Assembly: GCA_030141605.1 (NCBI GenBank)
Contig: JAQGDQ010000055.1
Coordinates: 273,501 to 337,500 of the forward strand
Direction: 5' to 3'
DNA: 64,000 nucleotides
Source of the DNA: Tubiluchus corallicola
Taxonomy: Eukaryota > Priapulida > Priapulimorpha > Priapulimorphida > Tubiluchidae
In this document: positions 48,501 to 50,195 of the stretch, in pieces
Layout of the letters: every line of letters begins with the position of its first letter
Numbering within the stretch: the first letter of the stretch is position 1
Position numbers and translations under genes: made by a program
The notes under the pieces: generated by a model
Told to the model about the DNA's origin: nothing
Seen by the model: the letters and a program-made list of their open reading frames with translations, nothing else
The model's database searches: none

Positions 48501-50195
48501 GCCCATTCATTAAAATGTTTGTTTACTCTTTAAAACATGTCCATTTGTTCATTGGTGAATTTTTTGTTTGTTCGCAGGTTAATTTATTCGCATCTTTATT
48601 TACTTAGTCCTTTATTTTCTTTTTCACTTATCGGATTTATCTACTGAGCCTTTTTCTGGTTCTTCGTACTGAAAATGCTAGTAAAAATCAAATCTGTTAA
48701 CAAACGAATAATATTGGAGTATAAAAGACGTTAAATTTTCAGACAATAAGCCATCAATTAGGTAAGATGGCCGCGTACATGTAAATGTGTCAGATCTCTT
48801 CGAACTTGACCATACTAACTATATTATTACAGACGGCTTCCAAAATAAAAATAAACTTACTAGCTCTTTGTAATTTTCAATCGTTGTCCTGTCAGCGTAT
48901 CTAAGCATCTGATCAACAACGACCCATTCACTCGTCCTAGCCAGTTTCATCACTTGCTGGTATTGTCTTGACGCTGGCAGGTTCAAAAGGGTAGATACAC
49001 TAGATGGCACGTCCGATTTTTCACCTTTAATGCTGTTTGGTTCATCGGCGATGCTCCCACTTTCGTTTTCATTGGTACCCGAATTATTACTTTCAAATGA
49101 AGAGCTTTGTTTCCAACCCGCACTGGATTTCTCTCCTTTGCTTCTGGATTTTCTGCTTTCTGTTGGTTTTGTTGAAGACTTGTTAGACGTTGTCCTGTTT
49201 CCGCTCTGATCTCGAACAGCCTTCTCGTTGGACCTGGTTTGCTTCCTTCCAGCTTTAGATGCACCTTTTGGAGGAACTGAGCTTGACCTGTTGGTGGAAC
49301 CAGTCTTACTAGCTGATTTTTGTTCTTCATGGTTATTTTCTTCTTCCTTGTTCGACGATCCGATACTCGCAAACCGTTTCTCTGTTGAAGAATTAGCCAC
49401 TTTTGATTCTGTTCCAGCAAGATTTTCTGTGGTCTTAGCCTCATCAACGTTATTTGATGGTGTCTTCTCAACCGCGGAATCAGTATTAATTGTTGTTGTC
49501 TGAGCTCCATTAATATCTTTCGTTTTTTCTGGATCCTGTTTTATTGTATTAGAAGAACTCTTATCATTGGTAGGAGGATTTTCCTTTGCTGAACTAGTAT
49601 CATCTTCTTTTTTGTCCAGTTTTTGCTTTAGATTTATTTTATCAGAAAGATTTTTTAGCTCACTACCGCTACCAGCTTTCTTAATGTTACTCTTTTTATC
49701 TTTTTTGGTTTTTATTTTCTTTTTCAAACTTGCGTCATCTTCATTCTCACGAACAACGCCGTTGTCACTCCCTGGTGCAACTTTTTTGTCCGTTTCGTTC
49801 TCGGACGTTATTTTACTATCTAAGCCATTAACCACATTTCCAGTAATTGTTGCGTTTTGCGATGGGTCTTTGTCATTCGCATTATTTTGTGATAAGTTTT
49901 CGTCTGTCAAAACTTGCGATGAAGATTTCTCTTCTGCAACTTTACGTTCATTTTCCGACTTACTTGCTTGTTTTTCGTTGTTCACTGCGACATCAAGTTT
50001 TGAAATTATATCTTTTTTCTTACCGTCAACTACGTCTGGTAAAATAAGCTTTGCTGGCTCCTGCGTCAACTTTTTTTGCTGGTCTGCTCCCAAAACTGGT
50101 ACATTTTTTGCTTCTGGCAAGCCATTCACTTCAATTTTACTTTCTTTTTCTGTCCTTGTTTCTTTTAGATCACTTGCAGTGCTTTGACTCGCCAT
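5290..50195 (-). CDS. TRPN1: TRPN (NOMPC-type) mechanosensitive cation channel, whole gene
   Basis: Join of exons 1-31A, about 2036 residues. Order: a Lys/Ser/Glu/Asn-rich N-terminal extension (residues 1 to about 405), 29 ankyrin repeats (about 409-1468), a linker, a pre-S1 hydrophobic segment (about 1593-1614), S1 (1625-1647), S2 (1663-1680), S3 (1690-1713), S4 (1725-1748), S5 (1769-1788), pore FFSLFGL (about 1813-1819), S6 (1838-1866), TRP box WKFGRAKLIRNM (from about 1877) and a cytosolic tail. Exactly 29 repeats joined to a TRP channel is the established NOMPC/TRPN architecture. The known role is a mechanically gated cation channel tethered to microtubules through the ankyrin spring. The start is the first ATG after an in-frame TAA, 18-20 bases upstream of it. 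All exon joins keep frame. The protein is longer than typical NOMPC (about 1600-1750 residues) because of the N-terminal extension. An alternative last exon lies at 3001-3236. Confidence 0.95.
6074..6229 (-). CDS. TRPN1: TRPN exon 30: cytosolic C-terminal tail
   Basis: 156 bases, phase 1 in and phase 1 out. It reads KVCSIRLQEIMYEEEQQ... and RNMMRRGTRVIPE. Acceptor ACTTTCAG, donor GTATGA. It is acidic (EEEQQDRGELGGED) and then basic. The donor leaves one G that completes Gly when joined to 31A and Asp when joined to 31B. Confidence 0.88.
6566..7907 (-). CDS. TRPN1: TRPN exon 29: linker, S1-S6, pore and TRP box
   Basis: 447 codons plus one base. It starts FVYDLMVCGKMHSD after acceptor TTTTAG and ends AAG G before GTGAGT (phase 1). 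A hydrophilic linker is followed by a pre-S1 hydrophobic helix (WKIIGVFLICLLCPVVW), S1 (KFMCYLISHVYFVLLL), S2 (WILLAWLSGLLVAEL), S3 (WIKIVILGFCAMGTIIHL), S4 (YVRNQFITVSLLLCFVQLL), S5 (FLVILLIFMTGFTLHVASIY), the pore helix and filter FFSLFGLVEPD, S6 (FGIYMMVTLIVLINLLIAMM) and the TRP helix TEWKFGRAKLIRNMN. All channel elements are intact. In TRP channels the TRP helix contacts the linker, coupling ankyrin-spring movement to the gate. Confidence 0.97.
8281..8480. repeat. CAC/CCA repeat with conserved tail, copy 1
   Basis: About 150 bases of CCA/CAC triplets are followed by TTAAATTAGGGCCATATACA and CATTGCCACTCCTGACAGTG. The same arrangement recurs at 54478-54645, so the microsatellite belongs to a dispersed repeat. 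Located in TRPN intron 28. Confidence 0.7.
8485..8572. repeat. AAC/AGC microsatellite
   Basis: Run of AAC triplets with AGC interruptions in TRPN intron 28. Confidence 0.85.
8725..8832 (-). CDS. TRPN1: TRPN exon 28: ankyrin repeat 29 and start of linker
   Basis: 36 residues (1433-1468), DSKTPICFAAAFQHHE...LMEDKK. Acceptor CTTATAG, donor GTAAAA, phase 0. The TPICFAA block with a following HHEVLSYLLKKEHST is the conserved junction from the ankyrin spring to the linker domain. Confidence 0.95.
8915..9195. repeat. Degenerate TCTG/TGTC microsatellite
   Basis: About 280 bases of CTGT-type tetranucleotides with frequent substitutions, in intron 27. The Cys/Leu/Ser-rich open frames in all three phases are artefacts. 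Confidence 0.85.
9570..10265. mobile_element. Mariner-like TIR element, no transposase
   Basis: The left end CAGGGTGTCCAATAAGTCAG and, on the other strand, the right end CTGGATGTCTCAAAAGTCAA align as roughly 27-base inverted repeats, both continuing to ACACAC. TA flanks both ends (9568-9569 and 10266-10267). TA duplication with CAGGGTGTCC ends is typical of the Tc1/mariner superfamily. The 696-bp body has no transposase frame, so this is a deletion derivative or a decayed copy. Confidence 0.68.
10294..10392 (-). CDS. TRPN1: TRPN exon 27: last canonical ankyrin repeat
   Basis: 33 residues (1400-1432), QGLVSLHFASKAGFLD...NTESR. Acceptor CATTTCAG, donor GTAAGG, phase 0. The mariner-like element starts only 28 bases beyond the donor. 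Confidence 0.95.
10728..10925 (-). CDS. TRPN1: TRPN exon 26: ankyrin repeats 27 and 28
   Basis: 66 residues (1334-1399) with two units, GTIPLHMAAQTGHSA... and RGRTALHLAAANGHLE.... Acceptor ACTTCAG, donor GTAACT, phase 0. This is the second two-repeat exon. Confidence 0.95.
11184..11291 (-). CDS. TRPN1: TRPN exon 25: ankyrin repeat 26
   Basis: 36 residues (1298-1333), SGLTPLHLAAQSGHEG...VATSVH. Acceptor TTTATAG, donor GTAAGT, phase 0. Confidence 0.95.
11398..11502. repeat. AAT microsatellite
   Basis: About 34 AAT triplets, 22 bases downstream of the exon 24 donor in a 233-base intron. Confidence 0.95.
11525..11674 (-). CDS. TRPN1: TRPN exon 24: ankyrin repeat 25 with insertion
   Basis: 50 residues (1248-1297), TGHTSLHVAAHYGQIDFVRE..., then a Pro-rich extension (APSPGMNIDSPMKEFLND). 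Acceptor TTTTACAG, donor GTGAGT. The FVREMLSKVPAT block and the extended tail are characteristic of this NOMPC position. Confidence 0.95.
11893..13431 (-). pseudogene. LINE thumb and RNase H domain, C-terminal Cys/His knuckle
   Basis: 512 codons. After the RT thumb (KLLGVTLDSKLTWKSHI) comes RNase H, with CYTDGSKLGGTIGAGI, FQAEVFAISQAAEI, SDSQAALKA and WIPGHEGVHGNEEADKLAKK. The last part has CPKCGQEDETPDHHVGRC. The domain itself looks intact, though the polyprotein is broken upstream. Confidence 0.92.
13500..14431 (-). pseudogene. LINE reverse transcriptase region, frameshifted
   Basis: It begins in the endonuclease frame and shifts by one base near 14212. The RT then reads KGVFLPKPRKNSYLEVKSFR, YGFRVGVSTETALHEYV, LGVFLDIVGAFDNVSFN, GNPQGGILSPLLWN and the catalytic YADDLAVL. 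A second frameshift near 13520 connects to the thumb/RNase H frame. The catalytic Asp pair is still present. Confidence 0.9.
14456..15616 (-). pseudogene. LINE endonuclease domain ORF
   Basis: 386 codons. WQINLHKSKAASYNLQ, VFVQEPWTHGG, GTDANAHHTLWGS and the late SLSDHMYIRF are the conserved endonuclease blocks. Its apparent start codon (MVSF) lies inside the target-site duplication, so those four residues derive from host DNA and not from the element. The frame stops at a TGA (14456-14458) and continues in the same phase afterwards. Confidence 0.88.
15619..16829. other. TRPN intron 23 remainder
   Basis: AT-rich intron sequence with an A/G-rich stretch (16670-16750). No gene, RNA or repeat family identified. 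Confidence 0.6.
16830..16928 (-). CDS. TRPN1: TRPN exon 23: ankyrin repeat 24
   Basis: 33 residues (1215-1247), DGMTALHLAAKAGHVN...LTSQK. Acceptor GTTTTCAG, donor GTTCAT (weak), phase 0. The downstream intron (11675-16829) holds the I-type LINE. Confidence 0.94.
17093..17575. repeat. Unclassified dispersed repeat, copy 1
   Basis: Shares long collinear similarity with 39712-40003 and 56012-56440. Examples are TTGCACGT...TTGCGAAAGCG, ACTAAAACTAGGCAAG, TAAGATAAAAATTCAAATT and CCGAAATGCAGGCGCTAGTG. No coding capacity. Intron 22. Confidence 0.8.
17900..18001 (-). CDS. TRPN1: TRPN exon 22: ankyrin repeat 23
   Basis: 34 residues (1181-1214), TTGSTALHLAAEGGHAA...TEENT. Acceptor TTATATAG, donor GTGAAA, phase 0. 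Confidence 0.94.
18456..18770 (+). mobile_element. Possible tRNA-derived SINE
   Basis: GGAATAGCTCAGTGCGTTC resembles a tRNA A-box region, followed some 45 bases later by GAGTTTGGTTAGTAAC, a degenerate B-box. The segment ends in TGCCTATGCCTATG, similar to the tail type seen at 63319. A second copy would be needed to confirm; I found none in the window. Confidence 0.35.
18881..18985 (-). CDS. TRPN1: TRPN exon 21: ankyrin repeat 22
   Basis: 35 residues (1146-1180), SGMTCAHIAASKGSVA...SAKNK. Acceptor TTTTTACAG, donor GTAAGC, phase 0. Confidence 0.95.
19350..19485. repeat. GAT/GAG/GAC microsatellite
   Basis: Compound GAT, GAC and GAG triplet array in intron 20. The acidic and poly-His frames over it are artefacts. 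Confidence 0.9.
19562..19663 (-). CDS. TRPN1: TRPN exon 20: ankyrin repeat 21
   Basis: 34 residues (1112-1145), HGQTPLHLAAENDHSD...TMANA. Acceptor TATTTCAG, donor GTAAGT, phase 0. A copy of a dispersed repeat (19672-19890) forms the upstream intron right up to the acceptor. Confidence 0.95.
19672..19890. repeat. AAACATAA-rich dispersed repeat, copy A
   Basis: An AAACATAA-type array is followed by GATATTT...TTATTTG, ATGTTGAACAAATT and AGGAAGGAGAA. It is collinear with 30205-30425. It ends nine bases from the exon 20 acceptor. Confidence 0.72.
20307..20405 (-). CDS. TRPN1: TRPN exon 19: ankyrin repeat 20
   Basis: 33 residues (1079-1111), AKKTPLHYAAQNGQIE...NAKDN. Acceptor CATTTAG, donor GTAAGT, phase 0. 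Confidence 0.95.
20587..20787 (-). CDS. TRPN1: TRPN exon 18: ankyrin repeats 18 and 19
   Basis: 67 residues (1012-1078) with two units, HGKAALHLAAENGHGA... and LGVTPLHLTSMNGYNQ.... Acceptor TTTCGCAG, donor GTAATG, phase 0. This is one of only two exons holding two repeats, consistent with loss of an intron. Confidence 0.95.
21461..21559 (-). CDS. TRPN1: TRPN exon 17: ankyrin repeat 17
   Basis: 33 residues (979-1011), NGWSPLLVASEQGHAD...DVFDE. Acceptor TTCTTCAG, donor GTAAAA, phase 0. Intron 16 upstream is 7.3 kb because of the BEL insertion. Confidence 0.95.
21946..22396 (-). repeat. BEL 3' LTR
   Basis: 451 bp. It differs from the other LTR at four sites by eye, about 0.9 percent, indicating a recent insertion. 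Confidence 0.95.
22397..22915. other. BEL 3' untranslated interval
   Basis: AT-rich sequence between the integrase stop and the 3' LTR; no frame or recognised signal. Confidence 0.7.
22916..24523 (-). CDS. BEL integrase ORF
   Basis: About 535 codons, open, beginning at or before the junction with the Gag-protease frame (the first listed codon is GTG). DYSSLDRLLIVTAFVLRIL is the BEL segment just before integrase. The zinc-binding part has His (about 118-125) and CLTC (155-158). The catalytic triad is seen in GVDYMGPI (Asp191), YSDNAPTF (Asp258) and HYERLVG (Glu309). The C-terminus has the RGRWKLGRISRLLGSSDGEV block typical of the BEL integrase tail. It has no visible start of its own, so expression would depend on a fusion or frameshift with the upstream frame. 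Confidence 0.9.
   Translation of the reverse strand: MININDYSSLDRLLIVTAFVLRILPVIVHYKEGLRLSTNLVTIQETTQALKLWIRWIQFTYLDFVQQKLQRASSNVTFFVNDAGLIACKTRFQNKHSLLTSQPLLLPNCKLVELIVQHIHKVYCHVGVSQVLAIFRINYWVPNGRNIIRAILRKCLTCRRYEGGPYCSPPFKQLPDERLVPSCPYSYVGVDYMGPILYKSGTSKTKNLTKKSWIELFDCLTTRAVHLALVTDMTAESLILVLRRFIARYGRPKKMYSDNAPTFKLVRNTMDANFNSVLHSKLCQEFATKSGFSWSFIIPKASHQGGHYERLVGLVKHTLRKTTLCKPLPYDILVTVLEEIQYIINSRPLCYVDSSTLEALSPNSFLMPTGHRPPGIQDLESNVCNDPDFQPTIKTLIENWKNGQKQVKQFWKRWQTEYLGDLRARTQSELVTKKGALKQIPKINDVVLIKEENHPRGRWKLGRISRLLGSSDGEVRGAEVVLANGNSLQRPVHHLYPITQAASDQPLTCKSPMLVKRMLTKRESAVKGLIDNDKV
24520..27768 (-). CDS. BEL Gag-protease polyprotein, truncated before RT
   Basis: 1082 codons, open throughout. 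Residues about 37-72 (LTQRELKDLSRDKGLPVYG) look like a SAP nucleic-acid-binding motif. A long helical Gag region follows, then a zinc knuckle CFLCGKTGHPSRYC (about 667-680) and a second Cys-rich segment. The retroviral-type aspartic protease has FLDTGSHTSYI with catalytic Asp at about 803. The C-terminus shows the BEL pre-RT block (LERFWSLDSLGI, FRDGRYMVE) and then stops at LAM-TGA exactly where the RT domain should begin. Confidence 0.92.
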   Translation of the reverse strand: MTDQLKSSQAQTLPAPEGVSDTEVRTYVTGTIPMSRLKLMDLTQRELKDLSRDKGLPVYGTKAELVRRILEHIEQNARASPNVIHEEPETSAAMSRPDCDEEPGESEEDEAYPLVPLLEKPNIELPLEIDQEIEMFLQKIRIHNHRFTEMRYDMIRFSNSLYDLLCFENIETLIDKANSYLSDYADTVQELIETYGKLIDCYYRCNNDTMADATHELINSRAVLKQDLLGLPKLLLQKFKSKGNFELNQQNLIIPALEPVYQPASTSKASGVFVSKIKNAGNAAFAGQAGTKAYGSNIYNAHGDQNYPLSSIFNTMMQTMDMIASRLERLESRDHHMADTKPKPKHSVMDNTLHESVIAQTSKVQPSRLASMYASPVQACHASQASNDSDSDAYFRNSRLPKFQLPTFSGDGDDFQGFWSIFHDEIHTRADLKEMKKLNYLKMSLKGVPLEIVKSYPAIAESYQQAVNHLVKRFLKKDDLIDRNLDLLENLETVAPNATNLRKFLDKIESILRTLAMLGYEEEHYIVRQITRRLPANINNELHRMCSGMTHGSRWKLDDLIRTMECYVEDIEAIQKDKNSVPTPTEKPISKPSYKNGKLGFAGRRPNYQHESVLSNTEQQIAFQSEGIGHPGLSNLPLNKGSNKPKVNKGKPKSNKPVGSSSGFKKFPCFLCGKTGHPSRYCHELSISEKKAILKMQNRCMICMSKTHTEDTCTKQCVVCLGRHNLTLCEKAAFNKRPNPQCVEISAVPKQSHLTNESMLLNSKPNSKTTIMQTVLCYAFNPQTLMKRERKLQDGVRIRGFLDTGSHTSYITKSLADRLDLPLSNKSTVMLSTFANPEPKRIECYDSVITLNGGPTSCQLELDVRVVSFIAQYSRRPSLPSDIYSKLKCWEGLMADVLPGTHSSDDDLKEQIELLIGNDHYFRVLGAEKRKLGPDIFMFASCLGYIIGGTVQKKSIDAENENVTCNTALLSFQPGFDTSMNLIIDNSSSLDVTKPEVHLSCIDTVANYDDKTESSYPLERFWSLDSLGIQDSPTVDDDEMAVRKFENSVEFRDGRYMVESEMPNTKEVFFETSLPANKKLAM
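27781..28175. repeat. Tandem repeats in the BEL leader
   Basis: Three copies of a 92-base unit containing GCAGGTAAGTGCAAGAA (27781, 27873, 27965), then shorter units of about 50 bases sharing TTTATGCACTGTGTATCTAA and CCAATTCCAGTTCC. They lie in the untranslated leader between the primer-binding site and gag. Confidence 0.85.
28183..28200 (-). promoter_or_regulatory. BEL primer-binding site, tRNA-Phe type
   Basis: In the element's sense the site is TGGTGCCGAAACCCGGGA. Its complement, TCCCGGGTTTCGGCACCA, is the CCA-bearing 3' end of animal tRNA-Phe(GAA), whose 5' end is GCCGAAA. All 18 bases match. Confidence 0.85.
28203..28653 (-). repeat. BEL 5' LTR
   Basis: 451 bp, same length as the 3' LTR. 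Followed (minus sense) by two bases and then the primer-binding site. Confidence 0.95.
28857..28973 (-). CDS. TRPN1: TRPN exon 16: ankyrin repeat 16 (long)
   Basis: 39 residues (940-978), TQETSLHYVARAGNKD...NKQAK. Acceptor ATTACTAG, donor GTAAGA, phase 0. The BEL/Pao element begins about 200 bases downstream in intron 16. Confidence 0.94.
29758..29886 (-). CDS. TRPN1: TRPN exon 15: ankyrin repeat 15 (long)
   Basis: 43 residues (897-939), EGETAVHYAAELSKSA...VQTKL. Acceptor TTTTTTGCAG, donor GTAAAT, phase 0. The approximately ten-residue insertion (SASHYENEEI) sits between the two helices. Confidence 0.92.
30117..30187. repeat. GA microsatellite
   Basis: Near-perfect GA array in TRPN intron 14. 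Confidence 0.95.
30205..30425. repeat. AAACATAA-rich dispersed repeat, copy B
   Basis: Collinear with 19672-19890: AAACATAA-like array, TTATTTGGGAGATGTTGAAC, AAATTAGAAACTCTCTTC, AGGAAGGAGAAGG. Both copies lie in TRPN introns in the same orientation. Confidence 0.72.
30471..30556. repeat. GA microsatellite beside exon 14
   Basis: About 43 GA units. In the gene's sense this is a CT tract beginning 18 bases after the exon 14 donor. Confidence 0.95.
30575..30703 (-). CDS. TRPN1: TRPN exon 14: ankyrin repeat 14 (long)
   Basis: 43 residues (854-896), LGESPLHVAVRHCHYK...NLQNL. The acceptor ends ATAAAG before CTAGGA, a poor polypyrimidine context; the competing CTAG four bases further in would shift the frame. 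Donor GTGAGT, followed closely in the intron by an approximately 86-base CT tract. Confidence 0.9.
31187..31285 (-). CDS. TRPN1: TRPN exon 13: ankyrin repeat 13
   Basis: 33 residues (821-853), NGETALHIASRHGHLK...QRQSK. Acceptor TATTACAG, donor GTACAG, phase 0. The intron upstream (31286-34886) is rich in minisatellites and dispersed repeats. Confidence 0.95.
31330..31990. repeat. CACCACAC minisatellite
   Basis: About 660 bases of degenerate units such as CCACACCATACCACTCCACC and CCACATCACACCACACTGCA, some 40 bases upstream of the exon 13 acceptor in gene sense. The His/Thr and Val/Cys/Trp frames over it are artefacts. Confidence 0.92.
32152..32438. repeat. Dispersed repeat family 2, copy A
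   Basis: Collinear with 42668-42910, e.g. GCGAACATCCTAC, GCTGAATTAAAG, ACAATGGATGACGTCA, TTTCTAAGCGG and GGTGGA. Non-coding. Confidence 0.72.
32440..32870. other. GC-rich island of unknown nature
   Basis: A clearly GC-richer block (CCCACCGGGCGCCGCTAGAA, GGGACCCCGTGGCCCTC, CCCCCCTCGGCCCGTTCCCG) inside an AT-rich intron. Short frames run in both directions without a recognisable domain. It follows repeat family 2, so it may be part of a larger mobile element. Confidence 0.45.
32880..34450. other. TRPN intron 12, no recognised feature
   Basis: AT-rich, with a short TA run at about 32920-32940. No exon-like ankyrin block in either strand. Confidence 0.6.
34455..34725. repeat. About 19-20 bp minisatellite
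   Basis: About 14 imperfect copies of a unit like ACATAAAAGGTATATTAGT in intron 12. Confidence 0.88.
34887..34988 (-). CDS. TRPN1: TRPN exon 12: ankyrin repeat 12
   Basis: 34 residues (787-820), LEETPLHIAARVKDGEK...DVQQE. The acceptor is GTTTAG before TTAGAGGAA; a second AG five bases further in would break the frame. Donor GTGAGC, phase 0. Confidence 0.93.
35380..35481 (-). CDS. TRPN1: TRPN exon 11: ankyrin repeat 11
   Basis: 34 residues (753-786), DNYTAIHIAVQHCKPL...IKGGK. Acceptor CTTTTAG, donor GTAAGT, phase 0. The intron to exon 10 is only about 150 bases. Confidence 0.95.
35636..35734 (-). CDS. TRPN1: TRPN exon 10: ankyrin repeat 10
   Basis: 33 residues (720-752), SGAVALHAAAKRGHTA...DAKTK. 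Acceptor TATTGTAG, donor GTTTGT, phase 0. Confidence 0.95.
36009..36107 (-). CDS. TRPN1: TRPN exon 9: ankyrin repeat 9
   Basis: 33 residues (687-719), DGSTLMHIASQCGHPE...HMPNK. Acceptor ATCATAG, donor GTCGTG (weak), phase 0. Confidence 0.95.
37137..37610 (+). pseudogene. LINE ORF1 fragment with PHD-like zinc finger
   Basis: A frame contains CAVCQASVGPKQSG, QCEVCLKWSHCPC and, after a one-base shift near 37440, HWKCPSRDDPDLFGSIRDLS. The Cys4-His-Cys3-like spacing matches the PHD-type finger of CR1/L2-like LINE first ORFs. Broken by the frameshift and a stop; opposite in orientation to TRPN. Intron 8. Confidence 0.65.
37737..37838 (-). CDS. TRPN1: TRPN exon 8: ankyrin repeat 8
   Basis: 34 residues (653-686), LDRSPLHIAAERGHTN...SARTK. 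Acceptor TTACTAG, donor GTTGGT (poor consensus), phase 0. The RSPLHIAAERGHTN block is a strongly conserved NOMPC repeat. Confidence 0.95.
39068..39452. repeat. TGCCATTTTT minisatellite with decoy splice donors
   Basis: Degenerate units TGTGCCATTTTTACCTAC and TTTTCCATTTGTGC. In gene sense several units contain AGGTAAAAATGG, similar to the real exon 7 donor 13 bases away. Confidence 0.85.
39465..39566 (-). CDS. TRPN1: TRPN exon 7: ankyrin repeat 7
   Basis: 34 residues (619-652), DEGHTPLHISCWEGDEQ...HIYDK. Acceptor TTTTGCAG, donor GTAAAA, phase 0. The downstream intron starts almost at once with a minisatellite whose units contain GTAAAAATGG, resembling the donor. Confidence 0.95.
39712..40003. 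repeat. Unclassified dispersed repeat, copy 2
   Basis: Truncated copy of the family at 17093-17575: TATTCCACGTGCTCGTTGCA, ACTAAAACTAGGCAAG, TTTCCGAAATGCAGGCG. Intron 6. Confidence 0.8.
40378..40790 (-). mobile_element. LINE 3' fragment (RT C-terminus and tail)
   Basis: The minus-strand frame NFFSNHVVPIWNSLLSHING is the conserved last block of CR1/L2-like reverse transcriptases, with a stop at 40590. After about 180 bases of 3' UTR it ends in TAAAC pentamers (40378-40412). This is a 5'-truncated insertion in intron 6. Confidence 0.75.
40859..40957 (-). CDS. TRPN1: TRPN exon 6: ankyrin repeat 6
   Basis: 33 residues (586-618), DTGDTVLHVGARRKDT...VDAQN. Acceptor CTTATAG, donor GTGCGT (weak), phase 0. 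A LINE fragment ends about 70-80 bases downstream in the intron. Confidence 0.93.
41018..41620. repeat. Dispersed repeat family 3, copy A (interrupted)
   Basis: Two blocks, 41018-41150 and 41390-41620, match 45525-45870 collinearly (CGGCAGTAATGCTGT, AACTTTGCATGGAAA, ATTTACGTTGTGCGTA, CGATATATGCAT). The copy is split by about 240 unrelated bases. Confidence 0.75.
41771..41875 (-). CDS. TRPN1: TRPN exon 5: ankyrin repeat 5, GC donor
   Basis: 35 residues (551-585), AGNTPLLLAAEAGNTQ...CQTKK. Acceptor ATTTATAG. Immediately after the final AAG the sequence is GCGAGT, so intron 5 appears to be a GC-AG intron; no GT at this point gives the right length or phase. Intron 4 is only about 91 bases. Confidence 0.9.
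41967..42080 (-). CDS. TRPN1: TRPN exon 4: ankyrin repeat 4 (long)
   Basis: 38 residues (513-550), ELKQLPLHLVCSRANVS...SQDQ. Acceptor ACATTCAG, donor GTGAGC, phase 0. The extra residues lie after the second helix (LLLIKASGKEQ). Confidence 0.93.
42532..42630 (-). CDS. TRPN1: TRPN exon 3: ankyrin repeat 3
   Basis: 33 residues (480-512), DGRTAMHFAAQWGKED...SISGG. Acceptor ATTTCAG, donor GTGAGC, phase 0. It is separated from exon 2 by the largest repeat-rich intron without a full transposon (4.6 kb). Confidence 0.94.
42668..42910. repeat. Dispersed repeat family 2, copy B
   Basis: Matches 32152-32438; lies in intron 2 just beyond the exon 3 acceptor side. Confidence 0.72.
42911..44340. other. 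TRPN intron 2, AT-rich, no gene
   Basis: No ankyrin exon, RNA gene or repeat family recognised on either strand. Confidence 0.6.
44347..44520. repeat. CAGT microsatellite
   Basis: CAGT tetranucleotides, perfect for about 70 bases and then degenerating into related tetramers to about 44680. Confidence 0.92.
45525..45870. repeat. Dispersed repeat family 3, copy B (uninterrupted)
   Basis: Contiguous counterpart of 41018-41620, showing where the other copy was invaded or this one deleted. Confidence 0.75.
45871..47250. other. TRPN intron 2, 5' part, nothing recognised
   Basis: AT-rich. The short frame at 46328-46570 shows no domain. Confidence 0.6.
47251..47352 (-). CDS. TRPN1: TRPN exon 2: ankyrin repeat 2
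   Basis: 34 residues (446-479), ETGITLLMFAVKDNKMS...NFQAK. Acceptor TTTTACAG, donor GTAAGG, phase 0 at both sides. Divergent LMFAV replaces LHLAA, as is usual for the second NOMPC repeat. Confidence 0.93.
47353..48860. other. TRPN intron 1
   Basis: 1.5-kb AT-rich intron between exons 1 and 2, flanked by GTAAGT and TTTTACAG; no embedded feature found. Confidence 0.7.
48861..50195 (-). CDS. TRPN1: TRPN exon 1: disordered N-terminus and ankyrin repeat 1
   Basis: Residues 1-445. It starts at MASQSTASDL; the same frame has a TAA just upstream, so no earlier Met fits. Residues 1 to about 405 are dominated by Lys, Ser, Glu, Asn and Thr without hydrophobic stretches. There is a strongly basic patch, KKKIKTKKDKKSNIKK, at 158-173, and an Arg/Ser/Lys patch further on. 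Residues about 409-445 (SRQYQQVMKLARTSEW...) match the start of the ankyrin domain, ending ENYKEL before the donor GTAAGT. Phase 0. An upstream non-coding exon is possible, and I see no clear promoter. Confidence 0.9.

Noticed and set aside
49228-50187. Long plus-strand open frames opposite TRPN exon 1
   Set aside because: They are reverse shadows of the low-complexity Lys/Ser-rich coding exon; hydrophobic Phe/Leu/Ser content mirrors the sense codons and no domain is visible.
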